Of a DNA stretch of 64,000 nucleotides, positions 9,749 through 17,910 are shown piece by piece; the first letter of the stretch is position 1, and each line of letters starts with the position of its first letter. Below the pieces are notes generated by a model. That model did not search any database, was not told the origin of the DNA, and saw only the letters and a list, made by a program, of their open reading frames with translations. Source of the DNA: Sutcliffiella cohnii (GTDB lineage Bacteria; Bacillota; Bacilli; Bacillales; Bacillaceae_I). The stretch covers positions 3,216,501 through 3,280,500 of the forward strand of contig NZ_CP018866.1 in assembly GCF_002250055.1 (NCBI RefSeq). The letters run 5' to 3'. Both the position numbers and the translations under genes were made by a program.

Positions 9749-10711
9749 TTATTTTATCACTTTGATTATATTCGTCAAAAATTTCTTCCTCAACTGCCAC
9801 GTTTTAGCATAATAGGAAAGAAAATGAGCCGCATAGATTGATTGACCATTAATAAATTTGTTTCCTTCACGCAAAATATCCATTGGAAATGTTATGGCAA
9901 CCCTAAAGAGTTGATTGCTTTTTAAAAGATTAGGAAGTATCGGCATTTGTAAAAACTTTTTCTCATCCCAACCTATCGATGGTAATATCCGATTAGTAAA
10001 TTGAACATAATCCCATTCTTTATGCCCGATAGAAGCTAAATCAAAGTCAATAATGTAAAACTGCTCATCTTTACCTTTTAGAAAGTTATGACTAGCTACA
10101 TCACCATGTAATAATACTTGTTTTTCTTCCGGTAAAGGTAATTGTTGCAGCGCTAATAACGATTGTTTACTGTAACTAACGATATCTTTTATAGTATGTT
10201 CACCAAATAGTTCAATTAATAATGCACCATTTTGTTCAAATCTTCGTAATCGAATAAGCCAATTCTCTACGTTTCGTTCAGTTGGGACGATTTGTTTTAA
10301 CAAAGACAAATCTTTAGACGTATCGTGAAGAGCTTTTAATAGCATGAGTCCTGCTTCTCTGTCCCTTTTGTAAGTAAAAGATACGTTCCTCCTTTGTGGG
10401 ATATAAGTCGTCATCGCCCAAAACATGTTATCTAGCTCGATGTAGTAGTTACCATTAACAAACTTGTAGTAGCTAACACATTGAAAAAAACGTTCTTGTT
10501 GTAAATGCTGGCTAATGGCTACATTCATTCGGACAGTCAACTCGTCTTTAAATCCTTTTAAAATAAAGGTTGTATCAAACGTTTTTACCTTAAATAAATT
10601 TTCCTTTATCTTATCTACGTGGTTAATTTGCAATTTTTCTACCTTCGTTAAATAGAAGAAGAGACGATTAGAATTTAAATCGCCTCTCATTAAATAATTT
10701 TTATTTTTCAT
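9749..10711 (-). CDS. CotS/YutH-like aminoglycoside-phosphotransferase-fold kinase
   Basis: 320 residues of the choline/aminoglycoside phosphotransferase fold, closest in style to spore-coat kinases such as CotS, YutH and YsxE. The catalytic loop HGDVASHNF is intact (His202, Asp204, Asn209), as is the metal-binding IDFD (221-224). The substrate is unknown. The start ATG lies inside the last codons of safA (11-bp overlap), with no clear ribosome site, so translation is probably coupled to safA. The coupling to a LysM coat protein gene suggests a role in spore coat assembly; this is inference. The next gene, nadE, follows after 30 bp. Confidence 0.75.
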   Translation of the reverse strand: MKNKNYLMRGDLNSNRLFFYLTKVEKLQINHVDKIKENLFKVKTFDTTFILKGFKDELTVRMNVAISQHLQQERFFQCVSYYKFVNGNYYIELDNMFWAMTTYIPQRRNVSFTYKRDREAGLMLLKALHDTSKDLSLLKQIVPTERNVENWLIRLRRFEQNGALLIELFGEHTIKDIVSYSKQSLLALQQLPLPEEKQVLLHGDVASHNFLKGKDEQFYIIDFDLASIGHKEWDYVQFTNRILPSIGWDEKKFLQMPILPNLLKSNQLFRVAITFPMDILREGNKFINGQSIYAAHFLSYYAKTWQLRKKFLTNIIKVIK

Positions 10712-12122
10712 CTTCGTTATCGTTTGGACCGTTAAAATCTTCTTCTGCTCTTTCTCTTTGAGGAGCTTGATAATAGCCATAACCATAGTGTCCTGGCATT
10801 CCATATGGGCTAGCTTGCGGACCAGGTCCACATCCACAATCCTGTACCCCAGCTACTGCTTGAGGATGCTGTGGCATCATTGGCATTCCTCCATGAGGAA
10901 AGCCACCGTGCATTGGAGCTAAACCTGTGCCTGGTAATACTGGTGATGTTGGAACACAAGGGTATCCCCCCATCGGCCCGTAAGGCATTCCAGCTGGTAC
11001 TCCACCATATGGTACACCGCCTGGCATTCCGCCATATGGAGTTGCTCCTGGGAATCCTCCGTACGGTACACCTGTTGGCATTCCTCCGTATGGTGCTGCT
11101 CCTGGGAATCCTCCATACGTCATATCAGGCATACCCATTTGTTGTTGCCCCGTCATATCAGGGGACCATTGCATATCTGCCATATCTTGAACACCTGCTA
11201 CTGCAGTATGATCTCCTTCAAACGGCATATAACCACTACCTTCATGGAAATCATGCATATCATTCATATCAAAGTCAGGTGATTCATACATTCCTTGTAC
11301 CCCAGCTACTTGAGTTGGATCAGTTGGCATTGCTCCCATCGGATATCCTTGTGCTGGTGCTGTTGGCATTCCTCCCATTGGGTAGCCGTGTGCTGGTGCT
11401 GTTGGCATTCCCCCCATTGGATAACCATGTGTTGCTGGCGCTTGCATCATTGGATATCCATGGGCAGCTGGTGCTGCCATATGTGGATATCCATGTAATC
11501 CAGTACCAGGTAAAACTGGTGATGTTGGTACGCAATATTCTGCAGGAAGTGGTGCTTGTGGATACATAGGTTGTTGAACCCCTTTCACTTCTGGTTGTTT
11601 AGGCATTTTCATTTCTGGCTGCTTAGGCATTTTAATTGGTTTGATTTCTTCTGGAAAATCCTCACTTTCCTCAATATCCATTGGCAAAATTGGTGCTGGA
11701 GGAGCTTGAGGAATATTTATTTGAGCAGCTTGTTGTGTTATCGGAACGTTGAAATAGTAATTATTAACGTCCACATCTGGAAAATATGGTTTAATTTGCG
11801 GTAGTTTCGGCACATAAGGTTTCTTAGGTGCTTCTTTTACTACCGGCTTTTCTTTCATAATTGGTGCTTCTTTCTTAATTGGCGCCTCTTTCATGATTGG
11901 TGCTTCCTTCATGATCGGTGCTTCTTTAGTAACACCTTGAACTTGCGGAGCCTCCTTTTTAACAGGAACACTCGCAGTTGGTACTTTAATTTTCATTCCG
12001 GGCATAATCATGTCAGGATTGCTTAATTGTGAATTCGCACCCTTTAATTGTTCGAAGTTCACATTATATTTCTGGGCAATCTTCCACAAAGTATCTCCTT
12101 TTTGTACGATATGGATTTTCAA
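10701..12122 (-). CDS. safA: Spore coat morphogenetic protein SafA
   Basis: 473 residues. An N-terminal LysM domain (residues 2-47, KIHIVQKGDTLWKIAQKYN ... PGMKIKVP) matches SafA closely; SafA localises to the cortex-coat interface and recruits inner coat proteins, with SpoVID as partner. Then come (A)PI(M/K)KE repeats (about 65-95), a middle region with KMPKQPE repeats, and a long Pro/Gly/Met/Tyr-rich tail of GYPMGGMPTAPAHG-type and PYGGMP-type repeats. CVPTSPVLPGTGL occurs twice and a VAGVQ motif recurs. The start is TTG at 12120-12122: AAGGAGGG lies 7 nt upstream and the product then aligns with SafA. An ATG-initiated frame 23 codons longer lacks a ribosome site. Confidence 0.9.
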   Translation of the reverse strand: MKIHIVQKGDTLWKIAQKYNVNFEQLKGANSQLSNPDMIMPGMKIKVPTASVPVKKEAPQVQGVTKEAPIMKEAPIMKEAPIKKEAPIMKEKPVVKEAPKKPYVPKLPQIKPYFPDVDVNNYYFNVPITQQAAQINIPQAPPAPILPMDIEESEDFPEEIKPIKMPKQPEMKMPKQPEVKGVQQPMYPQAPLPAEYCVPTSPVLPGTGLHGYPHMAAPAAHGYPMMQAPATHGYPMGGMPTAPAHGYPMGGMPTAPAQGYPMGAMPTDPTQVAGVQGMYESPDFDMNDMHDFHEGSGYMPFEGDHTAVAGVQDMADMQWSPDMTGQQQMGMPDMTYGGFPGAAPYGGMPTGVPYGGFPGATPYGGMPGGVPYGGVPAGMPYGPMGGYPCVPTSPVLPGTGLAPMHGGFPHGGMPMMPQHPQAVAGVQDCGCGPGPQASPYGMPGHYGYGYYQAPQRERAEEDFNGPNDNEDEK

Positions 12123-12461
12123 GGGTCTTCCCTCCTTAGCAAAGTCTTTATAGTCTATGAACGGACTGGGCATTTTGCCACTATTTCTCACAACAACATA
12201 TGCATTTTTTAAATAAAAAGAACGGGGGATAACTAAAAAGTCTGTAGTGACAGACTTTTAAATTGTTGGATTGTTCTTCGAAACAGCGTACTAAAATAAA
12301 AGTGATGAATATGGAGTTTACAAATAATACATAATTGTAAGCTATATTGGTTTAATATCCGACAAACAAAAACAGTGGAAAAAACGAATTGTTTTCTCCA
12401 CTGTTATTAAATATTGTTATTTAACCAGTAATACTATATTTTTAATGTCGCTTTTATCCAT
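12123..12461 (-). other. Intergenic region upstream of safA
   Basis: About 340 bases without a gene. It contains the nadA terminator at the right and, at 12236-12259, a perfect 10-bp hairpin AAAAGTCTGT / ACAGACTTTT whose role is unclear. The safA promoter should lie here but I cannot place it with confidence. Confidence 0.6.
12366..12404 (-). terminator. Terminator of the nadBCA operon
   Basis: Stem CAGTGGA...AAC / GTTTTCTCCACTG (12373-12403). In the minus direction TTTTTGTTTG follows. It lies 58 nt after the nadA stop. Confidence 0.85.
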
Positions 12462-13565
12462 TTATGCATGGGCTAGCATTTTCTCTAATGCTGCGGTTGC
12501 TTGTTGAGTGATGTCTTTTGGAACCGTTATTTCGTTCGTTATGTTTCCTTCTTCTATTGATTCAAGTGCCCATAGTAAATGAGGAAGATCAATTCGATTC
12601 ATCGTTAAGCAAGGGCACATATATGGGTTTAATGAGATGATCTCTTTATCGGGATGTTGTTGAATGATACGATTTACTAAATTCATTTCTGTACCAATTG
12701 CCCAAGAAGTTCCACTCGCTGCGTTTTCAATTGTTTCGATAATATACTTGGTGCTCCCAGCATAGTCACTTAAGCTAACGACCTCTCTCGTACATTCAGG
12801 GTGAACGATAATGTTCATTTCAGGCTTTGTTTTTCGAAGGTGCTCAATATTGGCTACTGTAAATTTTTCGTGTACAGAGCAATGACCTTTCCAAAGAATC
12901 ACTAGAATCTCATCTATATTACCTTCCCACTCCAAACGATTGGCAATTGGATCCCAAACTGCCATTTTATCTAAAGGAATCCCTAAATCAAACGCAGTGT
13001 TTCTTCCTAAATGTTGGTCAGGTAAAAATAATAAACGCTCTTTTTGAGTAAATGCCCATTCTACCATTTTTTTCGCGTTGGAACTTGTAACAGTTGCTCC
13101 TCCATTTTTTCCACAAAATGCTTTAATCGCAGCCGTTGAATTAACATAAGTTAATGGTAAGATTGTGTCTCCATAGATTGCTTGCAGTTCTTCCCAAGCA
13201 CGTTCTGTTTGGTGAATATCTGCCATATCAGCCATTGAACAGCCTGCTCTCATATCTGGTAAGATGACAGTTTGTTCATCTGTACTTAAAATATCTGCTG
13301 TTTCAGCCATAAAATGAACGCCACAAAAGACGATATATTTTGCTGTTGTTTTTGCAGCTGCTTGAGCAAGCTGTAACGAATCTCCTGTTGCATCTGCAAA
13401 TTGAATTACTTCATCTTTTTGATAATGATGACCAGGAATAAACAATTCTTCTCCTAATCGTTCTTTTATCGCTCGCACCCTATTTTCTAATTCCTCAACC
13501 GTCATATTTCGATAGCGATCTGGTAATGATTGACCACCTAGTTTAATCGTGTCTAAAATATTCAT
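12462..13565 (-). CDS. nadA: Quinolinate synthase A
   Basis: 367 residues, one short of the B. subtilis enzyme. It condenses iminoaspartate with dihydroxyacetone phosphate to quinolinate using an oxygen-sensitive [4Fe-4S] cluster. The three expected ligand cysteines are visible: Cys109 in RAGCSMAD, the cysteine in [11 protein letters not shown] near 230, and one in MCPCLTMN near 320. Start is the ATG opening MNILDTIK with AAGGTGA upstream. Third gene of nadB-nadC-nadA; the NifS desulfurase encoded across the operator probably supplies sulfur for its cluster. Confidence 0.96.
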   Translation of the reverse strand: MNILDTIKLGGQSLPDRYRNMTVEELENRVRAIKERLGEELFIPGHHYQKDEVIQFADATGDSLQLAQAAAKTTAKYIVFCGVHFMAETADILSTDEQTVILPDMRAGCSMADMADIHQTERAWEELQAIYGDTILPLTYVNSTAAIKAFCGKNGGATVTSSNAKKMVEWAFTQKERLLFLPDQHLGRNTAFDLGIPLDKMAVWDPIANRLEWEGNIDEILVILWKGHCSVHEKFTVANIEHLRKTKPEMNIIVHPECTREVVSLSDYAGSTKYIIETIENAASGTSWAIGTEMNLVNRIIQQHPDKEIISLNPYMCPCLTMNRIDLPHLLWALESIEEGNITNEITVPKDITQQATAALEKMLAHA

Positions 13566-13578
13566 CCGACTCACCTTC

Positions 13579-14421
13579 TTAGTTTGTATTTTTATTTCCT
13601 ACATTAAAGCTAATATCTAATGCACGAGCAGAATGGGTTAGAAATCCTAATGAAATAATGTCCACACCCGTTTCTCCATACTGTGCTAAATTTTCAAGCG
13701 AAATTCCCCCTGATGCTTCTGTTACGATATGAGGAGGTACTAGTTTTTTAAATTCGAGAATTTCTTTTGGGGAACGATTATCAAACATAATCACATCTGC
13801 CCCAGCTTCAACTGCTTCTAGTACTTGTTCACGTGTTTCTGTTTCCACTTCTATTTTCACCATATGACCTACGTGGTTTCGAACGGTTTGGACTGCATTT
13901 GTAATCCCACCACAAAATTCAATGTGATTATCTTTAATCATGACACCGTCATATAATCCGTAACGATGATTATAACCACCGCCTAACCTCACTGCATACT
14001 TTTCAAGCATTCGAAGTCCTGGTGTTGTTTTTCTCGTATCACATATTTTTGTTTCACTATTTTCTAGCAGCTGAACTGCTTTATTGGTTAAGGTTGCAAT
14101 CCCGCTTAACCGTTGAATAACATTTAAAATTACTCTTTCCCCTGTTAATAAAGCTTCCATTTTTCCTTGAACAGATGCAATTACGTCACCCTTTTGGACC
14201 ACCTCTCCATCTTTACGAAAAAAAGTGCATTCTACATTAGAGTCTAATAATTGATATCCTTCCGAAATAACCGCTTCTCCAACGAATATCCCATCCTCTT
14301 TTGCAATTAGCTTTCCAGAGCCAATTGTGTTAGAAAATAAAAACTGCACGGACAAATCTCCGTTACCGATATCTTCTATAAAAAATTGTTCTAACATTTT
14401 CTTCAGTTGTATTCGATTCAT
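13579..14421 (-). CDS. nadC: Nicotinate-nucleotide pyrophosphorylase (carboxylating)
   Basis: 280 residues. Quinolinate phosphoribosyltransferase converts quinolinate and PRPP to nicotinate mononucleotide. Typical segments: [11 protein letters not shown] near the N-terminus, [27 protein letters not shown] for phosphoribosyl and quinolinate binding, MIKDNHIEF, and VIMFDNRSP. Located 13 nt after nadB and 13 nt before nadA, clearly one operon. Confidence 0.96.
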   Translation of the reverse strand: MNRIQLKKMLEQFFIEDIGNGDLSVQFLFSNTIGSGKLIAKEDGIFVGEAVISEGYQLLDSNVECTFFRKDGEVVQKGDVIASVQGKMEALLTGERVILNVIQRLSGIATLTNKAVQLLENSETKICDTRKTTPGLRMLEKYAVRLGGGYNHRYGLYDGVMIKDNHIEFCGGITNAVQTVRNHVGHMVKIEVETETREQVLEAVEAGADVIMFDNRSPKEILEFKKLVPPHIVTEASGGISLENLAQYGETGVDIISLGFLTHSARALDISFNVGNKNTN

Positions 14422-14434
14422 GAATATCCCCCTC

Positions 14435-15976
14435 TTACACTAGTTGACTTTCATATTTACAAGTGATGACCTTTTTTTGTTCCCATTCATTTTTCACATA
14501 TGGAAAATCTGCTCGGTAATGAGCTCCACGACTTTCTTCTCTTGCCAATGCACTTTGAACAATTAAGAAACAAAGCTGTAACATTTGTGCTATTTCTATA
14601 TCTTCCTTTTGTTCGTATTGTAACGGGAATTCCCAAGCCCGTTCATATTGCTGCAACCATCTTTTTAACGTTAATAAACCTTCTTCCGTTCGTACAATCC
14701 CAGCGTAGTCCATCATTTTTTGTTGAATCTCCCGCTTTTTTGGTAATGGAAAATACGGTGAATAGGGAGTGTTTTTGTTATTACGTACAAGTTGGATATT
14801 CTCTACAACTGACCCTTTACGCATGATGCATTCTGCTACTCTTTTCGTAAAAACGAGACATTCTAATAACGAATTACTTGCCAGTCGATTGGCTCCATGT
14901 ACACCATTACACGCTGCTTCTCCAACCGCGTAAAGTCCTTCTACACTCGTTTCGCCTTGGATGTTCGTCTCAATTCCACCCATAAAAAAATGTGCTCCAG
15001 GTACAACCGGAATTAAATTCTTCTCTAAAGAAATTCCGTACTGCTTACATAAAGAAGTAATAGAAGGGAACCTGCTCATAAAGTTTTCAACAAGACTTAT
15101 GTTCAGAAATACACGATTTCCTTTTTGAATTTCTTTGTAAATGACTCTCGCAACAACATCTCTTGGAGCTAAATCTTCGAGGCGATGCTTCCCTTTCATT
15201 ATCTGTTCCCCAGCATTATTTACAAGATAGGCACCTTCTCCACGGACAGCTTCCGAGATAAGGCCAACCGCTTTTCCACCAATCGAAAAGAGCGTTGGAT
15301 GAAATTGCATAAATTCTAAATCGACTAGCTTAGCACCGATTTCATATGCCATCGCTAACCCAGTTCCAGTTATAGAAGGATCGTTAGAAGTATAGTAAAA
15401 TAATCCTCCTGCTCCTCCAGTAGCAAGTACAACAGAAGGTGCATAATAGACGTTACGACTACCATCATTCGCAATAGTTTGGACCCCGTATATTGTGTTA
15501 TCATGAGCAAGCAGTTGAACGACTGTTTCATTTTCTTTCATTTCAACATTTACTCTTTTTTGTACAAACTCCATTATTTTTTTTCCTGTTTGATCACCAC
15601 CAGCATGAATAATACGTCTATGACTATGTGCTCCCTCGTGCCCAAACGATAATTTTCCAGAAGGTTCATAATCAAATTCCATTCCTTCATCAATGATCGA
15701 TTGAACTGCTCGTGGACCTTCCATCGTTAATATGGTGACGGCATCACGGTTATTATGGTGTACTCCTGCTTCTATCGTATCTTCAAAATGATGTACCCAA
15801 TGGTCATCAGAACGGATTGCTGCTGCAATTCCACCTTGGGCTAAATTTGAATTATTGTTTTGTTTCGTCAACTTTGTGAAAATCATCACATTCATACGCT
15901 CACTTAAATGTTTAGCTGTCATATAAGCAGCTAAGCCACTTCCAACAACTATAACGTCTATTTGTTTGTTAGCCAT
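14435..15976 (-). CDS. nadB: L-aspartate oxidase
   Basis: 513 residues. FAD enzyme that oxidises aspartate to iminoaspartate, the first step of de novo NAD synthesis. The N-terminal dinucleotide motif is GSGLAAYMTA; NNNSNLAQGGIAAA, GHEGAHSHRRIIHAGGDQTG, LEFMQFHPT and GEAACNGVHGANRLASNSLLE are family hallmarks. The ribosome site ACAGGAGG immediately abuts the 34-bp palindrome in front of it, so repressor binding there could hardly fail to affect expression. Confidence 0.96.
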   Translation of the reverse strand: MANKQIDVIVVGSGLAAYMTAKHLSERMNVMIFTKLTKQNNNSNLAQGGIAAAIRSDDHWVHHFEDTIEAGVHHNNRDAVTILTMEGPRAVQSIIDEGMEFDYEPSGKLSFGHEGAHSHRRIIHAGGDQTGKKIMEFVQKRVNVEMKENETVVQLLAHDNTIYGVQTIANDGSRNVYYAPSVVLATGGAGGLFYYTSNDPSITGTGLAMAYEIGAKLVDLEFMQFHPTLFSIGGKAVGLISEAVRGEGAYLVNNAGEQIMKGKHRLEDLAPRDVVARVIYKEIQKGNRVFLNISLVENFMSRFPSITSLCKQYGISLEKNLIPVVPGAHFFMGGIETNIQGETSVEGLYAVGEAACNGVHGANRLASNSLLECLVFTKRVAECIMRKGSVVENIQLVRNNKNTPYSPYFPLPKKREIQQKMMDYAGIVRTEEGLLTLKRWLQQYERAWEFPLQYEQKEDIEIAQMLQLCFLIVQSALAREESRGAHYRADFPYVKNEWEQKKVITCKYESQLV

Positions 15977-15987
15977 TTTGGGCCTCC

Positions 15988-16021
15988 TGTAAATATAGGT
16001 GTCTTGACACCTATATTTACA
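15988..16021. promoter_or_regulatory. Candidate NadR (NiaR/YrxA) operator, perfect 34-bp palindrome
   Basis: Arms TGTAAATATAGGTGTC (15988-16003) and GACACCTATATTTACA (16006-16021) are perfect inverted repeats around TT. It lies between divergent nadB and nifS, with the gene of the NAD repressor NadR in the divergent operon. Its left edge touches the nadB ribosome site and TTGACA inside it serves as the -35 of the nifS promoter, so one repressor site can control both operons. The identification follows known NiaR biology (nicotinate-responsive repression of nadBCA and nifS-yrxA). Confidence 0.85.
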
Positions 16022-16033
16022 TAAATTTAAAAT
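16004..16033 (+). promoter_or_regulatory. Sigma-A type promoter of nifS-nadR
   Basis: TTGACA (16004-16009), 18-bp spacer, TAAAAT (16028-16033), about 90 bp before nifS. The -35 box is inside the palindromic operator. Confidence 0.6.
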
Positions 16034-16122
16034 AATAACAAGAGTTTTTTACTTTCATATAGTTTTAATTTAATAATTTTATATTTTAACGAGAAATCAA
16101 AAAGATATTAGGAGGATTTCAC

Positions 16123-17253
16123 ATGATATATTTAGACTACGCAGCAACAACTCCGATGAGAAAAGAAGCAGTAGAAGTGTTTAGTCATGTTGCAATGAAG
16201 ATGTATGGAAATTCTAGTAGTTTACATGATTTAGGAACGACTGCACAGGATTTATTAAATAATTGCCGAGCTGAAATAGCAAAAGACATTGGTGGTCATC
16301 GTGATGGCATTTACTTTACTGGTAGTGGTAGTGAAGCAAATATTTTAGCTATTGAAACATTGCTTAATGGTAATAAAAGAAAAGGAACGCACATTATTAC
16401 TACGAAAGTGGAACATGCTTCTATTTATCATTTGTTTAAGAAGCTTGAAAAAAATGGGTACGACGTTACTTTTTTGGATGTTAATAAAGAAGGTCAAGTA
16501 GAGATGGAGCATTTAGGGTCAGCTATTCGACCTAATACGTGTCTCGTTTCTATCCAGCACGCCAATTCTGAAACAGGTACCATTCAACCACTTCGAGAAA
16601 TTGGGCAACTTTTAAAAGAAAAAAATATACTTTTTCATAGTGATTGTGTTCAAACGTATAATAAGCTTTCTATTGATGTTAATGATTTTCATTTAGATAG
16701 TCTGTCCATCTCTGCTCATAAATTGTATGGCCCTAAAGGTGTAGGGTGTTTATACATTAACCCTAAAGTTCCGTGGTCTTCCATCTATGAAGAAGCTTCT
16801 CATGAAGGTGGAATGCGTCCAGGGACGGTAAACGTTCCAGGGATTGCAGCTTTTACTACTGCAGCTCAGCTAATGAAGGAAGAAAGAGTACAAGAAATGG
16901 ATAGAATAGCAACGTTAAAACAATATTTCATTCATATACTAAAAGAGAAAATAAATTCTGTCACAATAGAAGGAAGTATGACACAATCATTACCAAACAT
17001 TGTCGCACTTAGATTTGCTGGTATAGAAGGTCAGCATATTATGCTAGAATGTAATCGAGCGCAAATTGCTATTTCGACAGGGAGTGCATGCCAAATAGGG
17101 GCTCAAAACCCGAGTCGATCCATGAAGGCAATTGGTTTATCAGATGAAGAAGCAAGAGAACTTATTCGAATTTCTTTTGGAAAACATACGACGATAGACG
17201 ATATTAAATTTACTGTACAAACGTTAGAAAAAATTGTAAATACATGGTTGTAA
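16123..17253 (+). CDS. nifS: Cysteine desulfurase NifS (NAD-pathway type)
   Basis: 376 residues, class V aminotransferase fold. It takes sulfur from cysteine; the copy linked to NAD genes in Bacillus serves Fe-S assembly on NadA. The N-terminus IYLDYAATTPM is diagnostic, the PLP lysine is Lys200 in SISAHKLYGPKGVG, and the catalytic cysteine is Cys323 in STGSACQIGA. Strong AGGAGG upstream. It is followed after 17 bp by nadR, and both are driven from the operator-containing divergent region. Confidence 0.94.
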   Translation: MIYLDYAATTPMRKEAVEVFSHVAMKMYGNSSSLHDLGTTAQDLLNNCRAEIAKDIGGHRDGIYFTGSGSEANILAIETLLNGNKRKGTHIITTKVEHASIYHLFKKLEKNGYDVTFLDVNKEGQVEMEHLGSAIRPNTCLVSIQHANSETGTIQPLREIGQLLKEKNILFHSDCVQTYNKLSIDVNDFHLDSLSISAHKLYGPKGVGCLYINPKVPWSSIYEEASHEGGMRPGTVNVPGIAAFTTAAQLMKEERVQEMDRIATLKQYFIHILKEKINSVTIEGSMTQSLPNIVALRFAGIEGQHIMLECNRAQIAISTGSACQIGAQNPSRSMKAIGLSDEEARELIRISFGKHTTIDDIKFTVQTLEKIVNTWL

Positions 17254-17270
17254 AGGAGTAGCGAAACCCT

Positions 17271-17807
17271 ATGAATAAAGAGAAAAAAATATTAGGAGAT
17301 GACCGAAGGCAAAAAATACTATTCTGGTTGAAGACAGAAGCAGCACCATTAACTGGTAGTGAACTCGCAAAACGGACAAACGTTAGTCGACAAGTGATTG
17401 TTCAGGACATTTCCCTGTTAAAAGCGAAAAAGGAACCGATATTAGCTACAAGTCAAGGGTATGTTTATTTGCACCCACCAGGTCCAGTAGAGAAAATTGA
17501 AAGAATTATTGTATCTCATCATACCCCAGAGCAAACAATTGAAGAGCTTTATTTACTTGTCGATCACGGTGTAACTGTAAAGGATGTCATCATAGAACAT
17601 CCCGTTTATGGTGATTTAACCGCTTCAGTTATGGTAAGAAATCGAAAAGAAGTAGACGATTTTATTAAAAAAATTGAAAAAACAAACGCGTCTTACCTTT
17701 CACAGCTAACAGACGGAACACATTTACACACGTTAGAGGCCGATAGTGAAGAACAAATGGAAGCGGCAATAAAGTCGCTAAAAGAAGCTAATTTGCTGAT
17801 GGAATAA
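17271..17807 (+). CDS. nadR: Transcriptional repressor of NAD biosynthesis (NiaR/YrxA, 3H domain)
   Basis: 178 residues. An N-terminal HTH_11 winged helix (about 10-60: RRQKILFWLKTEAAPLTGSELAKRTNVSRQVIVQDISLL) precedes a 3H domain with the conserved histidines seen in IVSHHTPEQ, VDHGVTVKDVIIEHPVYG and LTDGTHLHTLEA. 3H repressors sense nicotinic acid and shut off de novo NAD genes. The palindrome 1.2 kb upstream is the obvious target and implies autoregulation. It is unrelated to the trifunctional enterobacterial NadR of the same name. Confidence 0.93.
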   Translation: MNKEKKILGDDRRQKILFWLKTEAAPLTGSELAKRTNVSRQVIVQDISLLKAKKEPILATSQGYVYLHPPGPVEKIERIIVSHHTPEQTIEELYLLVDHGVTVKDVIIEHPVYGDLTASVMVRNRKEVDDFIKKIEKTNASYLSQLTDGTHLHTLEADSEEQMEAAIKSLKEANLLME

Positions 17808-17842
17808 AAAAGAAGCTGATTCTAAAATCAGCTTCTTTTTAC
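17806..17842. terminator. Bidirectional terminator between nadR and the amylopullulanase gene
   Basis: Perfect 15-bp stem AAAAAGAAGCTGATT / AATCAGCTTCTTTTT with a 4-nt loop directly after the nadR stop. A and T runs on both sides allow it to act on the converging transcript as well. Confidence 0.9.
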
Positions 17843-17910
17843 TTTCCATAAAACATAAAACTCAACCTCAATGTCGCTAGTTTTAAACGACTTTCTAACT
17901 GGTACACTTA

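Noticed and set aside
10871-11569. 232-codon plus-strand frame opposite safA
   Set aside because: Antisense shadow of the low-complexity Pro/Gly/Met repeats of safA; made of Leu/His-rich runs with no start signal.
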